Assembly (NCBI GenBank): GCA_963930645.1
Contig: OZ005660.1
Location: forward strand, 248,828,731 to 248,892,730
DNA from: Salticus scenicus
Taxonomy: Eukaryota > Arthropoda > Arachnida > Araneae > Salticidae
Direction of reading: 5' to 3'
Length of the DNA stretch: 64,000 bases
Part shown: positions 1 to 11,156 of the stretch, one piece after another
Position numbering within the stretch: the stretch's first letter is position 1
Layout of the letters: every line of letters starts with the position of its first letter
Program-made: the position numbers and the translations under genes
The notes under the pieces: generated by a model
The model's database searches: none
What the model was told of the DNA's origin: nothing
The model's input: the letters and a program-made list of their open reading frames with translations, nothing else

Positions 1-63
1 TATTCACATTGCGCATGCGCAAATTTTACCAGTATCTACATTTTTTTTATTGTAATATTACTG

Positions 64-828
64 TTACTTGTGGTACTTGGCTAGTCTATTATAGTGCACC
101 ACCTTCGGTTTTCATGAAGGTGTTTTAGTGATCCGCACCACTACATCATTCAGCCTTTTTAAGACTGTGTATGGTCCGTCCCAGTTGCAATGTAACTTGG
201 GAGAGAGTCCTTTGCGTCAAACGGGATTCCACAACCAGACCTTCTCTTCTTCCTGGAACTCATGTTGTGCAGCCTTTAGATCGTGCCTTATTTTCATTTT
301 CTCCGTTGCCATGTTAATCCACTCCCGGTCAAAGTTGTGTACGCCCTCAAATCGTCCCTGGAGATCTTGGATGTACTCCTCGGGCGATGAAGGCGCATCG
401 GGTGGACAACTAAACACGAGATCACATGTGAGACGAAGTTCGCGTCCAAACAGCAACTGAGCTGGAGTATAGCCGGTGGTCTCATGGACAGCACTTGGAT
501 AAGACAGCAGGAACAATGGCAACTTCAAGTCCCAATCTTGCTGGTTCCTTGATACTAGAAGAGAGAGGTTATTCAGGATGGTACAGTTGAACCTCTCGAC
601 CATTCCGTCCGACTGGGGATGTAAGGGTGTTGTCTGGGTTTTGTCTATGCCCAGTAGTTGACACAGTCCTTTGATAACAGCAGAGGTAAAGTTGCTAACT
701 TGGTGGGTATGAAGTTGTAGGGGCGTGCCGTACCTTGACACCCATTGCTGCACTAGGACCTCTGCGACTGTGCATGCCTCTTGATCGGAGATGGGATATG
801 CCTCAGGCCACTTGGTGAAATAGTCCCA
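64..828 (-). pseudogene. pol: Gypsy integrase, catalytic core and C-terminal part
   Basis: Integrase inserts the cDNA copy into host DNA. This part begins where the frame of the upstream integrase piece is lost, in the C run at 825-827, which has one extra base. The Glu of the D,D-E triad is visible in the motif HPQSDGMVERF. The second Asp, expected in the pattern HTDQG, is His here (HTHQ; codon 703-705), so the active site is lost. A GPY-type C-terminal module follows (PKLHCNWDGPYTV) and carries two in-frame TGA codons (217-219, 112-114) before the terminal TAA at 64-66. No chromodomain is seen after it. Clearly a pseudogene. Confidence 0.88.
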
Positions 829-1396
829 TCACGACGAGGATGTATTTATTTCCACTGGAGATCCGTGACAAAGGACCCAAGATGTCGAGTGCAATCCGTT
901 CAAATGGTGCTCCCACGTTATACCGTTGCAGTCTTCCTCGACTTCGTTTCTGCGGGCCTTTACGTGCCGCACAAGCAACACAGGATTTACACCATTTCTC
1001 CACATCCTCCTTTGCCTTGCACCAGTAGAAGCGTTCCCGAACTTTCTGCAGAGTCTTCATTACCCCAAAATGGCCTCCGGTAGAGCTACTATGCAGTTGT
1101 TCTAAAACAGCTGGAATTTTTGATCTTGTTAATAAAATCTGCCATCTGAAGCTTTTCCCATCATCAGATTCCCACTTTCTATATAATACGCCGTTTCTGA
1201 TATGAAGAGAGTCCCAAAGTGCCCAATAACTTTTCGTAATGGGACTGAATCTGGAAATATCCTGCCAGGTAGGTCTGTTGCTGGTCGTCTCCTTCAGCTG
1301 TAATATTGGCTTTACGTCAGGATCTTCCAACTGGGCTTTTCTAAGTTCTTCGTCACTCCATGGATCGGTACAGTAAAACCTCTCTAAGTTGGACAC
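803..1396 (-). pseudogene. pol: Gypsy integrase, N-terminal zinc-binding part and start of core
   Basis: The H2C2 zinc-binding region is visible: the histidine of the HFGVMKTL stretch, then the cysteine pair of CKSCVAC. It is followed by the start of the catalytic core with the first catalytic Asp in LDILGP and the strand GNKYILVVM. The frame is then lost at 825-827. The frame is continuous with the RT piece upstream except for the stop at 1397-1399. The residue after that stop is Val, so no independent start codon exists and this is a fragment of the pol polyprotein. Confidence 0.88.
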
Positions 1397-2215
1397 CTAC
1401 GGTTCCAAACTTCGTAGTTGGTGCACATTTTCAGGGCGACTCCAGTTCTCGACTGCAGAGATCTTCTCAGGATTAGTTCTCACACCTTCGGCGGAGATGA
1501 TATGGCCGAGGTAGCTCACTTCACGACGGAACAAGTTACACTTGCCTGGATTCAATTTGAGGTTAGCCATTCTGAGTTTCTCCAGCACCTTTCGGATATT
1601 TCGTAGATGGTCTTCAAAGGTGCGCCCCACAATCATAATATCATCCAAATACACCAGACAGGCTTCATAGGAAAGTCCTTTTAGCACTGTCTCCATCAGG
1701 CGTTCGAAGGTGGCAGGAGCATTACGTAATCCGAACGGCATAACTTTAAATTGCCACAGTCCTTGTCCCGTGGTGAATGCAGTCTTCTCACGATCATCAG
1801 GATGCAATTCTACTTGCCAGTAACCGCTCTTCAGATCCAAAGTCGAGAACCATTTATTGCCAGCAAGTGTGTGTAATGTGTCGTCAATTCTGGGAAGAGG
1901 GTAACTGTCTTTCTTCGTGATGTCATTCAAACGACGATAATCCACACAAAATCTTGTTGAACCATCCATTTTTCGCACCAGTACTATGGGAGAGGCCCAA
2001 GGACTCGTTGATGGCTCGATGACGTCATTGTGTTGCATTTCATTTAGAAGTTCAGTGACCTCTTCCTGTTTAGCAAATGGAAGTCTTCTTGGATGTTGTT
2101 TGATTGGAGGATGATTTCCTGTATCAATTCTGTGCTGGGTGATGTTCGTTCTCCCGACGTCTTCAGGTGTTCGAGAAAATGTCTTTAAATTCTTGGAGTA
2201 GCTTCTCCACAGCAC
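1397..2215 (-). pseudogene. pol: Gypsy reverse transcriptase, fingers and palm only
   Basis: RNA-dependent DNA polymerase domain. Visible motifs in order are LVRKMDGSTRFCVDYRRLN (fingers), FSTLDLKSGYWQVEL with its catalytic Asp, VMPFGLRNAPATFERLM, and the YLDD catalytic box followed by IMIVGRTFEDH. The thumb begins (ENVHQLRS) and then breaks off into LEP and a stop at 1397-1399. The connection and the whole RNase H domain, expected between here and integrase, are absent, so roughly 1 kb has been deleted. The upstream edge is also frame-shifted near 2165-2190 relative to the protease-RT linker. Confidence 0.92.
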
Positions 2216-2390
2216 ATCTCTCTTTCTTTCCTAACTCTGCATTCTTGAGTAATTCCGTTATTAATTGTTCTGAAGACTTGGATTCGGTTGATTGCGTGGG
2301 GCGGTTGATGCATGTAACAGGAGTGCAGGTTGCTAACACCTCATCCTTCTTCACTGTCCGGACCTTATCGCTGATGTTTGCGACTCTCAC
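2163..2390 (-). pseudogene. pol: Gypsy pol linker between protease and RT
   Basis: This short open segment contains RVANISDKVRTVKKDEVLAT and ends in a run leading towards RT (FKDIFS). It joins the protease frame upstream (frame change near 2400) to the RT frame downstream (frame change near 2175). In intact relatives these three frames are one polyprotein, so two small indels are the simplest explanation. Confidence 0.8.
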
Positions 2391-3142
2391 AGTTGATTTC
2401 TCTTTGAGAGATCAACTAGAGATGAAGCTACCAGAACTCCTCTTGGGCTATTGTCTGTATCCGGGTATTCAATCAGTCCATAGCGGAAGTATTGCTTGGT
2501 AGGAGGTGTTCCTGAAACTATTGTCTCTGTATGTGGAGGGATGGAAATTTCCGACTTGGCTGTTATCTGGCATATTGGCTGAATGTCTTGATTTTCAGTG
2601 TTGAACACACCTATGTCTTCCGAACTCGAATGCAGTTCATTATTCTTGAAGTCCAATTTAAAGTTAAATTTTCTCAGGAAATCAATTCCAATGATTACAG
2701 GATCTCTTATGTCTGCCACATATGCCATATGATGGTAACTGGCATTCCCAAAAGTGATGATCAAGTTCATTTTCCCATATATTTTGATTTTGTCTCCGGT
2801 CACAGTCTGGAGTTTAACGCAGGGCAGCGTCCAGATGATCTTCTCTTTTAGTTCTTGAGCCAAATCCGCTCTAATGATGGTCACGTTGGCTCCTGTGTCC
2901 AGAATCATCCGGCAGGCGGTGTTGTTAACTTGGCCATAGACGTGAAGTCCATTGTCGCCGCCACTCATCGATGAAACATGAAATACTGTAAATTGGGGCT
3001 CTTTAATTTCAGGCGACCTCCGCCCCGCGAGATGGCCTCCTCTTAGTTTCCCTGTAGTGATGGTGAAGACGGGTGATTTCCTATAGTTGGTCGTACAGGG
3101 CAGTTCCTCTTCACGTGACCATCCCCTCCACAGCCCCAGCAC
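2387..3142 (-). pseudogene. pol: Gypsy retropepsin-type aspartic protease
   Basis: Retropepsins cut the Gag-Pol polyprotein. The active-site loop is ILDTGANVTII, and the flap and C-terminal hydrophobic strand with its conserved Gly (PVIIGIDFL) lie about 75 residues later, as in the family. The frame overlaps the end of gag by about 100 bases in a different frame; that may be a genuine gag/pol overlap or a decayed frame. The frame is lost near 2400, where the sequence moves to the linker frame. Confidence 0.85.
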
Positions 3143-4456
3143 TTTATCTTCCGGTACTTTATTTCCTTATTATTCTCCAGGCTGCGCAATCTCTTTAAGA
3201 TCTCTTCGATACTTCTCTTCATTTCATTTTCACTAGCAGGCGTATCGTTTAATGAGAGTGCTCTTATGGTATAGCGGTCTTTACGGGAAGCTTGTTGGGC
3301 TGCCTCTATCCTAAGTGCATAGCCTAACGCTGATTCTACGTCTCTGATGATGGAGAGTCTCAGCGCTTTTTGAATTTCTGAATCACGAACAGCATCGATA
3401 AAGTACTGAAGAGCTAAGTCGTTTCGAGTGTCAGCATGACAGTCTGAGAATGCTAGGTGTGACAGTCTCTGAATGTCCGCTGCCAAACTTTCGCCCGTTT
3501 TCTGGTAACGAGATTTTACCTGAAGGCGACTATAGTCCTTAGAACACTTCTCTCCGAACCGTAGCTCCAGTGCTCTAGTCAGGGCCTCGAAGTCGTTCCT
3601 TTCTTCTTTAGAAACATTTCTCAGGATTTCGGCTGCATCCCCCCGTAATGCTGCTGCTAAGTGGACTGACTTGGCGGTAGAGTCCCAGCCGTTAGCTTCA
3701 GCAACGATGGAAAACTGCGTCTTATATACATGCCAGGAGGAACTGCCGTCGTAGGTGGATAGCTTAATAAATTCCTGATTCTGGATTCTTCTCTCTTTCT
3801 TTTCAGTTTCCTGGGGCAGGGATTCTAACTTTTCTTCCACTTTTCTCTCCAGATCTTCTTCTATTCTCTCCAGTTTACCTTCTATCTCTGAAAACCTTCC
3901 TTTCAGTTCCTGATCAAAATTTTCGTTAACTTTCTCCTCGAAACTCCGTTCTATCCTCGCAGCACTCTCTTCAACCTTCATAACATTTTCTTCTATCGTC
4001 ATAGCTTTCTTTTCAAAATTTTCTTCTATTTTTATAACTTTCTCTTCTATTCCATCCATTCTATTTTCCATCACCTTTAATTTACCCTCCATTAATTCTT
4101 TCACCGTTGAAAGCTCTCTCTTCATCTCATCTTGATTAGATTTAATTTCTTCGGTCAAACTGTCTTTCAACTCTGTTTGCGATGTTTCCATTTTCTCTTG
4201 TGCTACCTTCATTTCTTCAGTCAAACCGTCTTTCAACTCTCTTCGTGATGTATCCATACTTTCTTTCCTCTCTCTTTGTCCTTTCGATCAATCCGGTTTC
4301 CATCTTTTCCTGTCCTGCTTTCATTTCATTCATCTCTTCAGTCAAGCCGTCTTTTAATTCTTTTTGTCCGGTTTATATTTTCTCTATCAATCCAGATTTT
4401 AACCCATTCATCTGGGCAGTTAGACCTTCCAGAATCTTTTTCATTTCATGCTCCAT
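3043..4456 (-). pseudogene. gag: Gypsy Gag with N-terminal coiled coil and C-terminal zinc knuckle
   Basis: Gag is the structural protein that packages the element RNA. The first Met after the primer site is at 4454-4456. Codon 28 is TAA (4373-4375) and the frame shifts near 4258-4270, after which 404 residues are open. The N-terminal third is highly charged and repetitive, with units such as ELKDGLTEEMK, and is strongly coiled-coil-like. A capsid-like region follows (STYDGSSSWHVYKTQF onward) and a CX2CX4HX4C zinc knuckle is present (CWGCGGDGHVKRNC) close to the end. Downstream open Met codons could still give an N-truncated protein, but the copy as a whole is dead. Confidence 0.88.
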
Positions 4457-4482
4457 AGCTCTAGTTATCACCATTCACAGAC

Positions 4483-4501
4483 AACCCCACTCCTGACACC
4501 A
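4483..4501 (-). other. Gypsy primer binding site, tRNA-Leu-like
   Basis: Reading the minus strand, the LTR edge is followed by four bases and then TGGTGTCAGGAGTGGGGTT. It starts with the TGG that pairs with a tRNA 3' CCA end. The rest fits the 3' end of a metazoan tRNA-Leu as I recall it. The tRNA identity is inference. Confidence 0.6.
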
Positions 4502-4505
4502 GAAA

Positions 4506-5122
4506 TGTTGCGTACTTGGGGGTTCGTGAGTTGTCCGAGAATGAAAGGCCAAACGTACAAAAATTCAGTAATTTATTCACAGAAAGTTCCAGAAAAATAC
4601 AGGTCTATAAACCAAGTATCAGCTTCAATTCGCCCAGTAAACACAGCTTAAACAACAGCTGTCAATAGCAAATCCACAGTACAAACTGTATAGCAATAAC
4701 ACTTAAAGCAAGTCTCTTTCGAAGAGGCTCAATGCAAGCTGACCGACTCTGATCACAGACTGAACTGAACTGAACTGACTGCCTTGGCGAGAAGCGCTCC
4801 TTATATACTGTTCCATGGAACCCAGATTTTTCGAGAAAACTCTAGAAAGTGGTCAACCAATCAACTTACAGCTTCCATATTTGGTATATCCCTAATAAGG
4901 ATTTTCTCGCCAAGGTCACCAAAAAAATCGCCAAGGTGTGAAAAAGTCGCCAAATCCATTACCTGCCTTATTGGGGCTTTTTAATGCGTTTTTAAGGGAA
5001 AATAAGGCTGTTTCAACGCTAAAACGATAAGAAATGCACAAAATTAGCACTTTATCAACTTACTAAGCCTCTTTGAAAGAATTTATACAAAAATAAACAC
5101 AAATATTAACAATTTTGTAACA
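4506..5122 (-). repeat. Gypsy 5' LTR (617 bp)
   Basis: On the plus strand it runs TGTTGCG to GTAACA, giving the usual TG...CA type ends. On the minus strand a TATA box (TATATAA, 4801-4807) and a downstream AATAAA (4572-4577) are visible, in the right order for an LTR promoter and poly(A) signal. A (TGAAC)n run lies at about 4760-4778. The flank on the right is TTATG; the partner copy of the target duplication is outside the window, so the outer border is inferred from the end motif only. Confidence 0.8.
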
Positions 5123-5141
5123 TTATGTAAATATTTATGAA

Positions 5142-6156
5142 CACATTATTAATTGTTGTTGTTGTTGCTTATCCTCTTTGTCTGACGGAGTCAGACAAGA
5201 TCCACGAGTTCGTTGACAGTTAGAAAGTCAAAGACCAGAAGAGGATTGATGAAAAGATCCTCCTTAGAGAGTCCCATGCATTCTAAAAGGTGCTCAGTAG
5301 AAGCCTGATGATTTTGGCACTTGGTGCAGGTGGCGAAAGTTTTTCTGCCCTCGATGAAAGTGAGGCACTTGATGTGACCGCTAGCGAGTCTTGACAGTAC
5401 AGTTCGGGTACGTCTGTCACACGGGAGCTCAAGGGACAAACCCGGTTTTGAGCCCTTGTACCAATTATGGGTGGGGGGAGTTTTCCACTCCTCCGAGATT
5501 TTTAAATTTTCCCGGGAGTATAACTCCTGAAAAGTAAGTGCGGAGGAGGGAGTTGAAGAAATCGTACAACCCTCCTTAGCAAGATTATCAGCCATTTCAT
5601 TCCCGTGGAGATTCACGTGTGAAGGTATCCATTGCAAATGAACGTCATGGTTTTGTGAAATGAGCTTTAATTTAAGCAGTATAGAGGTGCTGACCTTGTC
5701 GCCCACAAGAATCCAATTACTAAGATGGTGAAGAGAACTACGGCTATCAGTCAAGATCCAAAGGTCACCATAATCCTCTTCATAGAGAATAGCTTCCAGT
5801 CCCAGGTCTATTGCAATCAGTTCACTTCTGAAGACAGAGCAGTAATTTGGATTACGATGAGAAAGAGTCAAGTTGGCGTGAGGGGTTTCAATATATATGC
5901 CACTACCTGCTAGGTTGTCAATTTTACTACCGTCGGTGAAGATTTTAATGGCATTATTAGGAATGTGGCTTAGGTTTTCCAAGGTCAATTGTCTAAGATG
6001 TTCTGGGATGTAGTCTTTCTTGTTAACATAAGAACTTAAGTTAAAGTGAAAGTGAACCCTGGGAAGTCCTTCTGCAGGATTCAAGCAGCAGTGTAGTGAG
6101 TTGGGTTCAACATTACAATTAACATTGTTAATAAAGCGCTTTACATCTTTTTTAAA
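5142..6156 (-). mobile_element. 5'-truncated non-LTR retrotransposon (LINE)
   Basis: Only the last part of a LINE remains: an RNase H domain, a Cys/His tail and a short 3' end with a CAA/AAC-type simple tail (plus strand GTT repeats at 5153-5168). Endonuclease and reverse transcriptase are missing. An in-frame stop at 6157-6159 marks the far edge of the open frame and probably the truncation point. Truncation at the 5' end is normal for target-primed integration. No clear target duplication was found. Confidence 0.78.
5191..6156 (-). pseudogene. LINE RNase H domain with C-terminal Cys/His motif
   Basis: RNase H removes the RNA strand of the RNA:DNA hybrid. The four acidic residues of the type I fold are all present in context: Asp in IFTDGSK, Glu in FRSELIAI, Asp in LTDSRSS and Asp in GNEMADNLAKEG. 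The C-terminus has a CTKCQN...HLLEC zinc-knuckle-like motif typical of RNase H-bearing LINEs. The open frame extends upstream of the first Met to 6156. The domain itself is undamaged, but with no RT, no element promoter and no start context it is best treated as an ORF2 fragment. Confidence 0.82.
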
Positions 6157-6159
6157 TTA

Positions 6160-6504
6160 TAGATAGTCTCTTCGAATAAAAATTTCAAATAATCCAATCG
6201 GATTTTTTTTTTTCACATGTTCATGTTTTTATCATTCTGAGATTTTCCTAGAACGTAACCATACCTAGTGTATTGTGATTGTGTTACTGTACATCATTGT
6301 GTCTACTCACATACCAGTTATCTGGAAAAAGTCATTCGGTAAATCATTGGGGGGTGACTTCTTGTGTGGGAATTCGATGATTCGAAGACATAAAAGGCGG
6401 TTGCCCAAAGCAACTATGAACGGATAAAATACTCGCCGTCGTATGTGAAAAAATATCACGCAAAAATCATCTGAAGCTTGTTTCTCCAATAAGATAAAAA
6501 TAAG
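6160..6504. other. Intergenic AT-rich stretch
   Basis: No gene, repeat unit or inverted structure is recognised here. A short minus-strand open frame (6307-6489) has no familiar motif and looks like chance. Confidence 0.5.
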
Positions 6505-6506
6505 TA

Positions 6507-7138
6507 CAGTGAACTCTCGTTAAGACGGCCCCGTTTAAGATGGATTTCTCGTTGTTACGTACAAAAACAAAAGCCTCGGCTAAGGTCTATAGGAATTGCA
6601 TGTAATAAACATCGCTTTATACGTACAAGTCATTCGTTATGATAGACATTTTTTTCCCTCAAAGCTTACTTTCTTCGAAAGAGAGTCAGTTCCCAAATTT
6701 TTTTTAAAATTCAATATATATATATATATATATATTCAACACGAAAAGGTTCAATAATGAAAGGGTTAATCTCTTTCACTCTGCGCTATTACACTGTGGG
6801 AGGTAAATAGTATTGATTGACAGTGACAGTTGAGGTCAACAATTTGCACATGTCTCCACTTCTGTCGTAGGGACATAGCAAAGGATTTTGTTATCAAGTT
6901 GTACTATATGAAGAAAAGTTTTGAAAGTAAGTATCGGTTTTCATGCTTTTATATTTTTACTGAATAAAAGGGTTTGAGGAAACAAATTTTGATTCGTGTT
7001 ATACTATGTAAGTGTATATAATAGTGATTTTAGAGTTCATATAGAACTTCACTTTATGAACTCCAGTTATAATGGACTCTCGTTAATATGGACAAAACTT
7101 GCTGGCCCTTAATTGTCCGTTTTACCGAGAGTTCACTG
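6507..7138. mobile_element. Non-autonomous pogo/Tigger-like Tc1/mariner element (632 bp)
   Basis: Left end CAGTGAACTCTCGTTAAGAC, right end the inverse with CAGTGAACTCTCGGTAAAAC, each flanked by TA (6505-6506 and 7139-7140). The ends match at about 19 of 22 positions. A second partial copy of the end sequence lies just inside the right end (GACTCTCGTTAATATGG, about 7076-7092). No transposase frame is present. Ends of the CAGTG...CTCG type with a TA target are typical of pogo/Tigger elements. An (AT)n run sits at about 6713-6735. Confidence 0.82.
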
Positions 7139-7842
7139 TATATATATATATATATATATATTGTCATTTAGAATCTACAGAAAATATTTTTTTTAAGATG
7201 AAATTCTTAATTTGACGATTGAATGAAAATAAGTCATAAGACATATTTAAAATAAAGACATTAATGTAAAAAAAAAAAAAATAATAATAATCAAATTATT
7301 ATTTTTGTGTGTGTGTTTTCGCTTATAAAATCAAATAGTTTATATATAGAGAGATAGATAGATAGATAGATGCGATATATGTATTTACCTTGAGTTCTAT
7401 AGTTTACTAAGCACTTAGAAATATAATACATTGAAAAATGATGCTTCATTTTGTGTCTTACATTACATGAGACAGTACAATAGTTAAATCATTATATATA
7501 ATTCTTTTATGTACCATAACGTATTATTTTCTTTAAGAGAATTCGACTTCCAGTTTTCAATAGATGGAAAACTCGTGAGAGGACCGAAACATGATTCGAA
7601 CATTTTTAAAAAGATGTGTTGCCTTACAAGTAGTCATGAAATACTGCTGTCGAAGTTGATTGACAGGAAGTGCCGGGTTCGATACTAAGAAACATGTGTT
7701 GTCTCACCCGTTCCGAGTTTTCAGTGGTTTTCTCCAAAATTCGAGTAAATATTGCCTAAAACCACTTAAAAAGAGCAACCTACTGCGAGCATACACCCAG
7801 GGTAAGGACCCTAGTACAATCAATCGGCTTTAACCTCTGCTC
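7139..7842. other. Intergenic DNA with microsatellites
   Basis: Holds (AT)n at 7139-7161, an A-run with AAT repeats at about 7269-7290 and a GATA run at about 7352-7371. The segment 7640-7840 is less AT-rich and may be an old repeat, but no ends were found. Confidence 0.5.
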
Positions 7843-8379
7843 CAGAGCCCAGTTTACCCATTTAAGGGCCCGGGGCTGTGATAATAGCGGAGGCCCCCTC
7901 CCCACCCACACACATTTTTCTTTTCCTTTAATATGAATGTTCATTATTAGATACAATTTTACAAGTAAGATCTGAGAAAAAAGCGAAAATGATTTTCTAA
8001 ATAATCTGTTTTAATCGGGGGCTTCGGGTTTTATATGCAAAGACTGAGCACGAAGCAAAGTAATACAGGATACAGCATAGATTTAAAATTTTATATTATT
8101 GGACATTCATTACAAAAAAAAAAAAAAAAAATCTGGAGATTTTATTTTGTTAACTTTATTTATTTATGACAATCAATTTTCCCCCAACAAAATATTTTTC
8201 ATCTCCGTGCTATTATTTTCTCCAAGATGGTACGAAGTATACATACATGTTTGTAAATCAACTTTTGCTCATTAAAAAGATACGCACAATGATTTATATA
8301 AAAATAATAATAAATAGTTTGATTACATACTTATGTAGATCTGTACAGTTCTTGCGATAATAACTGCAAATAATTCGAA

Positions 8380-8770
8380 TCTATAGTCCATAATGATAAA
8401 GAATTTCTTTTTGTGTCTCTGTAAAAAAATTTATAAGTCCTGTACTCATCAAATTGCGTGACGATTACCTATAACCTACCTACCAATTTTTAGCTCAATT
8501 GGATAAAACATTTAGGCGCAACCGCACTTCATAAATTTAAGTCCATTAATCAAAATGATAAGGAATTTTTCTTTGTGTCTTGTAACAGAAATATATAGTC
8601 TCACATCCATCAAATTCTATACAGCTCGTTTGATGGTGAACTTTCACATACCTACCAGCTTTCAGTTCAATCGAACCAAGCATTTAGATGTTATGATATT
8701 CACTCACATATATACACTTACTCACACCATACATATAACACTGTAAAAATAGCAAAAATGAGCTCAGGAG
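8380..8770 (-). repeat. Fragment of the hairpin-headed repeat family
   Basis: About two copies of a roughly 150-170-bp unit containing TTTTTCTTTGTGTCT and, further along, a long stretch matching the reverse complement of the tandem units at 19330-19990. It ends with a CA-rich segment and the phrase GACCTCAAAAC shared with other members. Confidence 0.65.
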
Positions 8771-10395
8771 ACCTCAAAACATTATAGTAATGTAATGCTC
8801 GTATCTTAAAAGTGCAATTATAATGATGCGTTTCATTAATTTATTTAGAATATCCTTTGAAATATTAATTAAAAGAGTTAACATCGACGTAAAATCTTGC
8901 ACATCACATAGATTATGAAATGCTTGTCTAACATCACGAACATTTTATTATTATTATTATTATTAATGCGAACTTCACACACATGGTACAGTAAACTAAA
9001 ATTTCATTTAGATGTGAAACCTTAGTATAATTAAAAACGAATTTCCAAAATTTGCTGCACATAGTCAGGAACGTATCCGATATCTTCTGTATTGCCGTGC
9101 ATAAAAAGAAAAAAAAATCTACAAATGTTAAAACACTATTTTCTTTAGATATATTTAAAAAGACTTGAATAGTAATATATCAGTTTAATTTGGTTTGAAA
9201 TATTACCCAAGCCAGCAAGGCATTCTGGATGTTTTGTGTGTCCCCGTAAAAGAAGTATAAATGAAAAATACAACATTTCTAAATGGATAAGTTTGTTATG
9301 CATTAGAATAATTTACATAAATTTCCTAGATTCTGCAACAGAATAACACTGCTAAAATGTATTTAAATTAATTTTCTTATAAAATGTAATGTGTAAGAAA
9401 TTTTTGTGCATTCCTCTAAATGAACTGTAAACGAAACATACCCCATTTTTAATAGGAAAAATAGTGTGGTAAATCTAAAGAACGGATATTAAAATGCTTA
9501 AATTTCCGAGCATATTTCTGAAAGTTCCCACTCAAATAGAAAGACAGATGAAACGAAGTTATAAATGCTTTCCAACTTCGTTGTACAAAAATGTCAGAAA
9601 TCAAAAATTTAGTAATCTTGTGTTTTTAAGAAAGGTTCGACTGCTAATATTTCTCATCAAAATAGAAAAACATTAGTGACTAATATACAAGTGAAAAAAA
9701 AAAAAAAAATAATTATTATAATAAAAACCTTATCAACAAAGCGATTAAACACTTGATAAATTTTAAATATTATGTTTAAGGCAAAATTTATATAAAAATT
9801 GAGATTCTGTCTATAGAACGTTTCTGCTATTGGCAAAGCAAGAAACCGAAAAACCGTGCGAAATTTCCATGTATGAGTAATATAAAATAAAAATCCGTTT
9901 GAAAAATAAATAAAAATGACTTCTATTTTCTCATATAATCGTTAATAACCTTCATGCTAAATTTTTTTACCTCTCATACATAAATAATCTTCAAACACAG
10001 CGATTACCGCATTAAAAACAGTGAAGAAAAAACGTGTATTACAAAGGGAAATTGTTCTTTTCCAGCATTACCGAAATCCCTAATCAAATTGGAGCTGCAC
10101 CGGATGCAGCTCCAACCAAATGGTCGAAACTGGTAGGGAAACGAGTAAGGGGCGGTTGTAAATGTTCTTTCCCTAAAGAAATCCCTTTTTTCGGGAGCTG
10201 CATGAATGAACAGCCCCTTTACGAATTTTCGAGGTGCTATTGCGTTTAAAAATGGTTAACTTTTCTCAGCTTTTTAATAATTTTTCATGATAACGAAGTA
10301 ATCTGCTTTTCTATATGCATAATACTAATACAATATAATAATATTTATTTTCAAAATATTTTGAAAGTTGATAAAATAATTTTTTCGAATATTTC

Positions 10396-10450
10396 TGGGG
10401 GTGGGGGGGGGGAACTGCAGCTCTGCAGCTCCTGCCACGAACCGCCACTG
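10396..10450. repeat. Solo terminus of a CAGTGGCGG-type hAT-like element
   Basis: Read leftwards from 10450 on the minus strand the sequence is CAGTGGCGGTTCGTGG followed by repeated GCTGCAG/CTGCAG and a G/C-rich run. It has the same first nine bases as the MITE family at 20337, 42459, 45924 and 47778 but a different body. It interrupts the hAT transposase remnant exactly at 10450/10451. The other end was not located. Confidence 0.5.
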
Positions 10451-11156
10451 TTCAAAAGTATAAAGTTCCATCAGTGTGTTGAAGCTACAAAAAAAAGCAT
10501 ATAGTCGTTGAATTAGGCTGAAGAGACTCATTGCATCCGAACAGCATTCAACGGCATGTGCTCTCCTATCAAATTTAAAGAATGTGCACTACACAGACAA
10601 AATTGTGCTAAGCAGCTCTTGATAAATTCCTTGATAAACCTTGATAAATTCCAGTCATGTTGCTGGCATTATTGTAAGACTGCCCTCTGCACAGTTCAAT
10701 GTCAATATCAAGCTTCTGCATAAATGAAAACATTTCTTCTGCCATCGATTTTCCTGTATGGGTACTGATTTGAAGAAAAGTAATAAACCTTTCATAAACT
10801 ATACCTTTTAGGCAGTAACTTATTACAAATGAGAATTTATCTCTATGAGCTTTGTCTGGTGTAGAATCCAAGATGACAGCAAAATATTTTGCTTCCTTAA
10901 TATTAGCAAGAATTTTCTTCAAAACTTCATGGCCCATCAAATCAATCAGCTCATTATACGTAGTATTGGACAAATATGAAACATTTCCGTGTCCTTTGTT
11001 TCCATAATCAGTCAAATGTTGCTTTAAAAAGGGATCAAATTCTGCGATAAGCTGAATTATTTCTAAAAAATTTCCGTTATGAATTGATCCTCGTTTACTG
11101 TCATCTCCTTCAAAATCCAATCCTCTGACAGCTAAAAATGCAATTACAATTTTCAA
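10451..11156 (-). pseudogene. hAT transposase fragment (ZMYM1/DUF4371-like)
   Basis: The 182-residue open part (10608-11156) contains FAVILDSTPDKAHRDKFSF, then GIVYERFITFLQIS, then CRGQSYNNASNMTGIYQGL. These match the order of motifs in the DUF4371/hAT catalytic core of ZMYM1-like transposases, in which the Asp of ILDSTPD and the Asp of a GQSYDNASNM motif are catalytic; here the second is Asn (SYNNAS). Below 10608 the homology continues in other frames (CSAHSLNLIGEH, then LFSLIQRLYAFF), so at least two frameshifts are present before the break at 10450. The zinc-finger N-terminus and the C-terminal dimerisation domain are missing. Confidence 0.8.

Larger units (their letters stand above)
1..5122 (-). 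mobile_element. Ty3/Gypsy LTR retrotransposon, degenerate, left end outside window
   Basis: Read on the minus strand the order is LTR (4506-5122), primer binding site, gag with a zinc knuckle, aspartic protease, reverse transcriptase, integrase. This protease-RT-integrase order is that of Ty3/Gypsy elements. The second LTR and polypurine tract would lie left of base 1. Visible lesions are a gag nonsense codon at 4373-4375, frame changes near 4260, 2400 and 2175, loss of RT connection plus RNase H at about 1400, a stop at 1397-1399, a one-base insertion in 825-827, and stops at 217-219 and 112-114. The copy cannot encode a working polyprotein. Confidence 0.93.

Noticed and set aside
294..494. 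Alternative minus-strand frame and the overlapping plus-strand frame 128-460
   Set aside because: Both overlap the integrase reading frame, which carries the family motifs.
10034..10249. 71-codon plus-strand frame with several Cys
   Set aside because: No known domain; it lies inside the decayed hAT-like element and includes a 9-bp palindrome.
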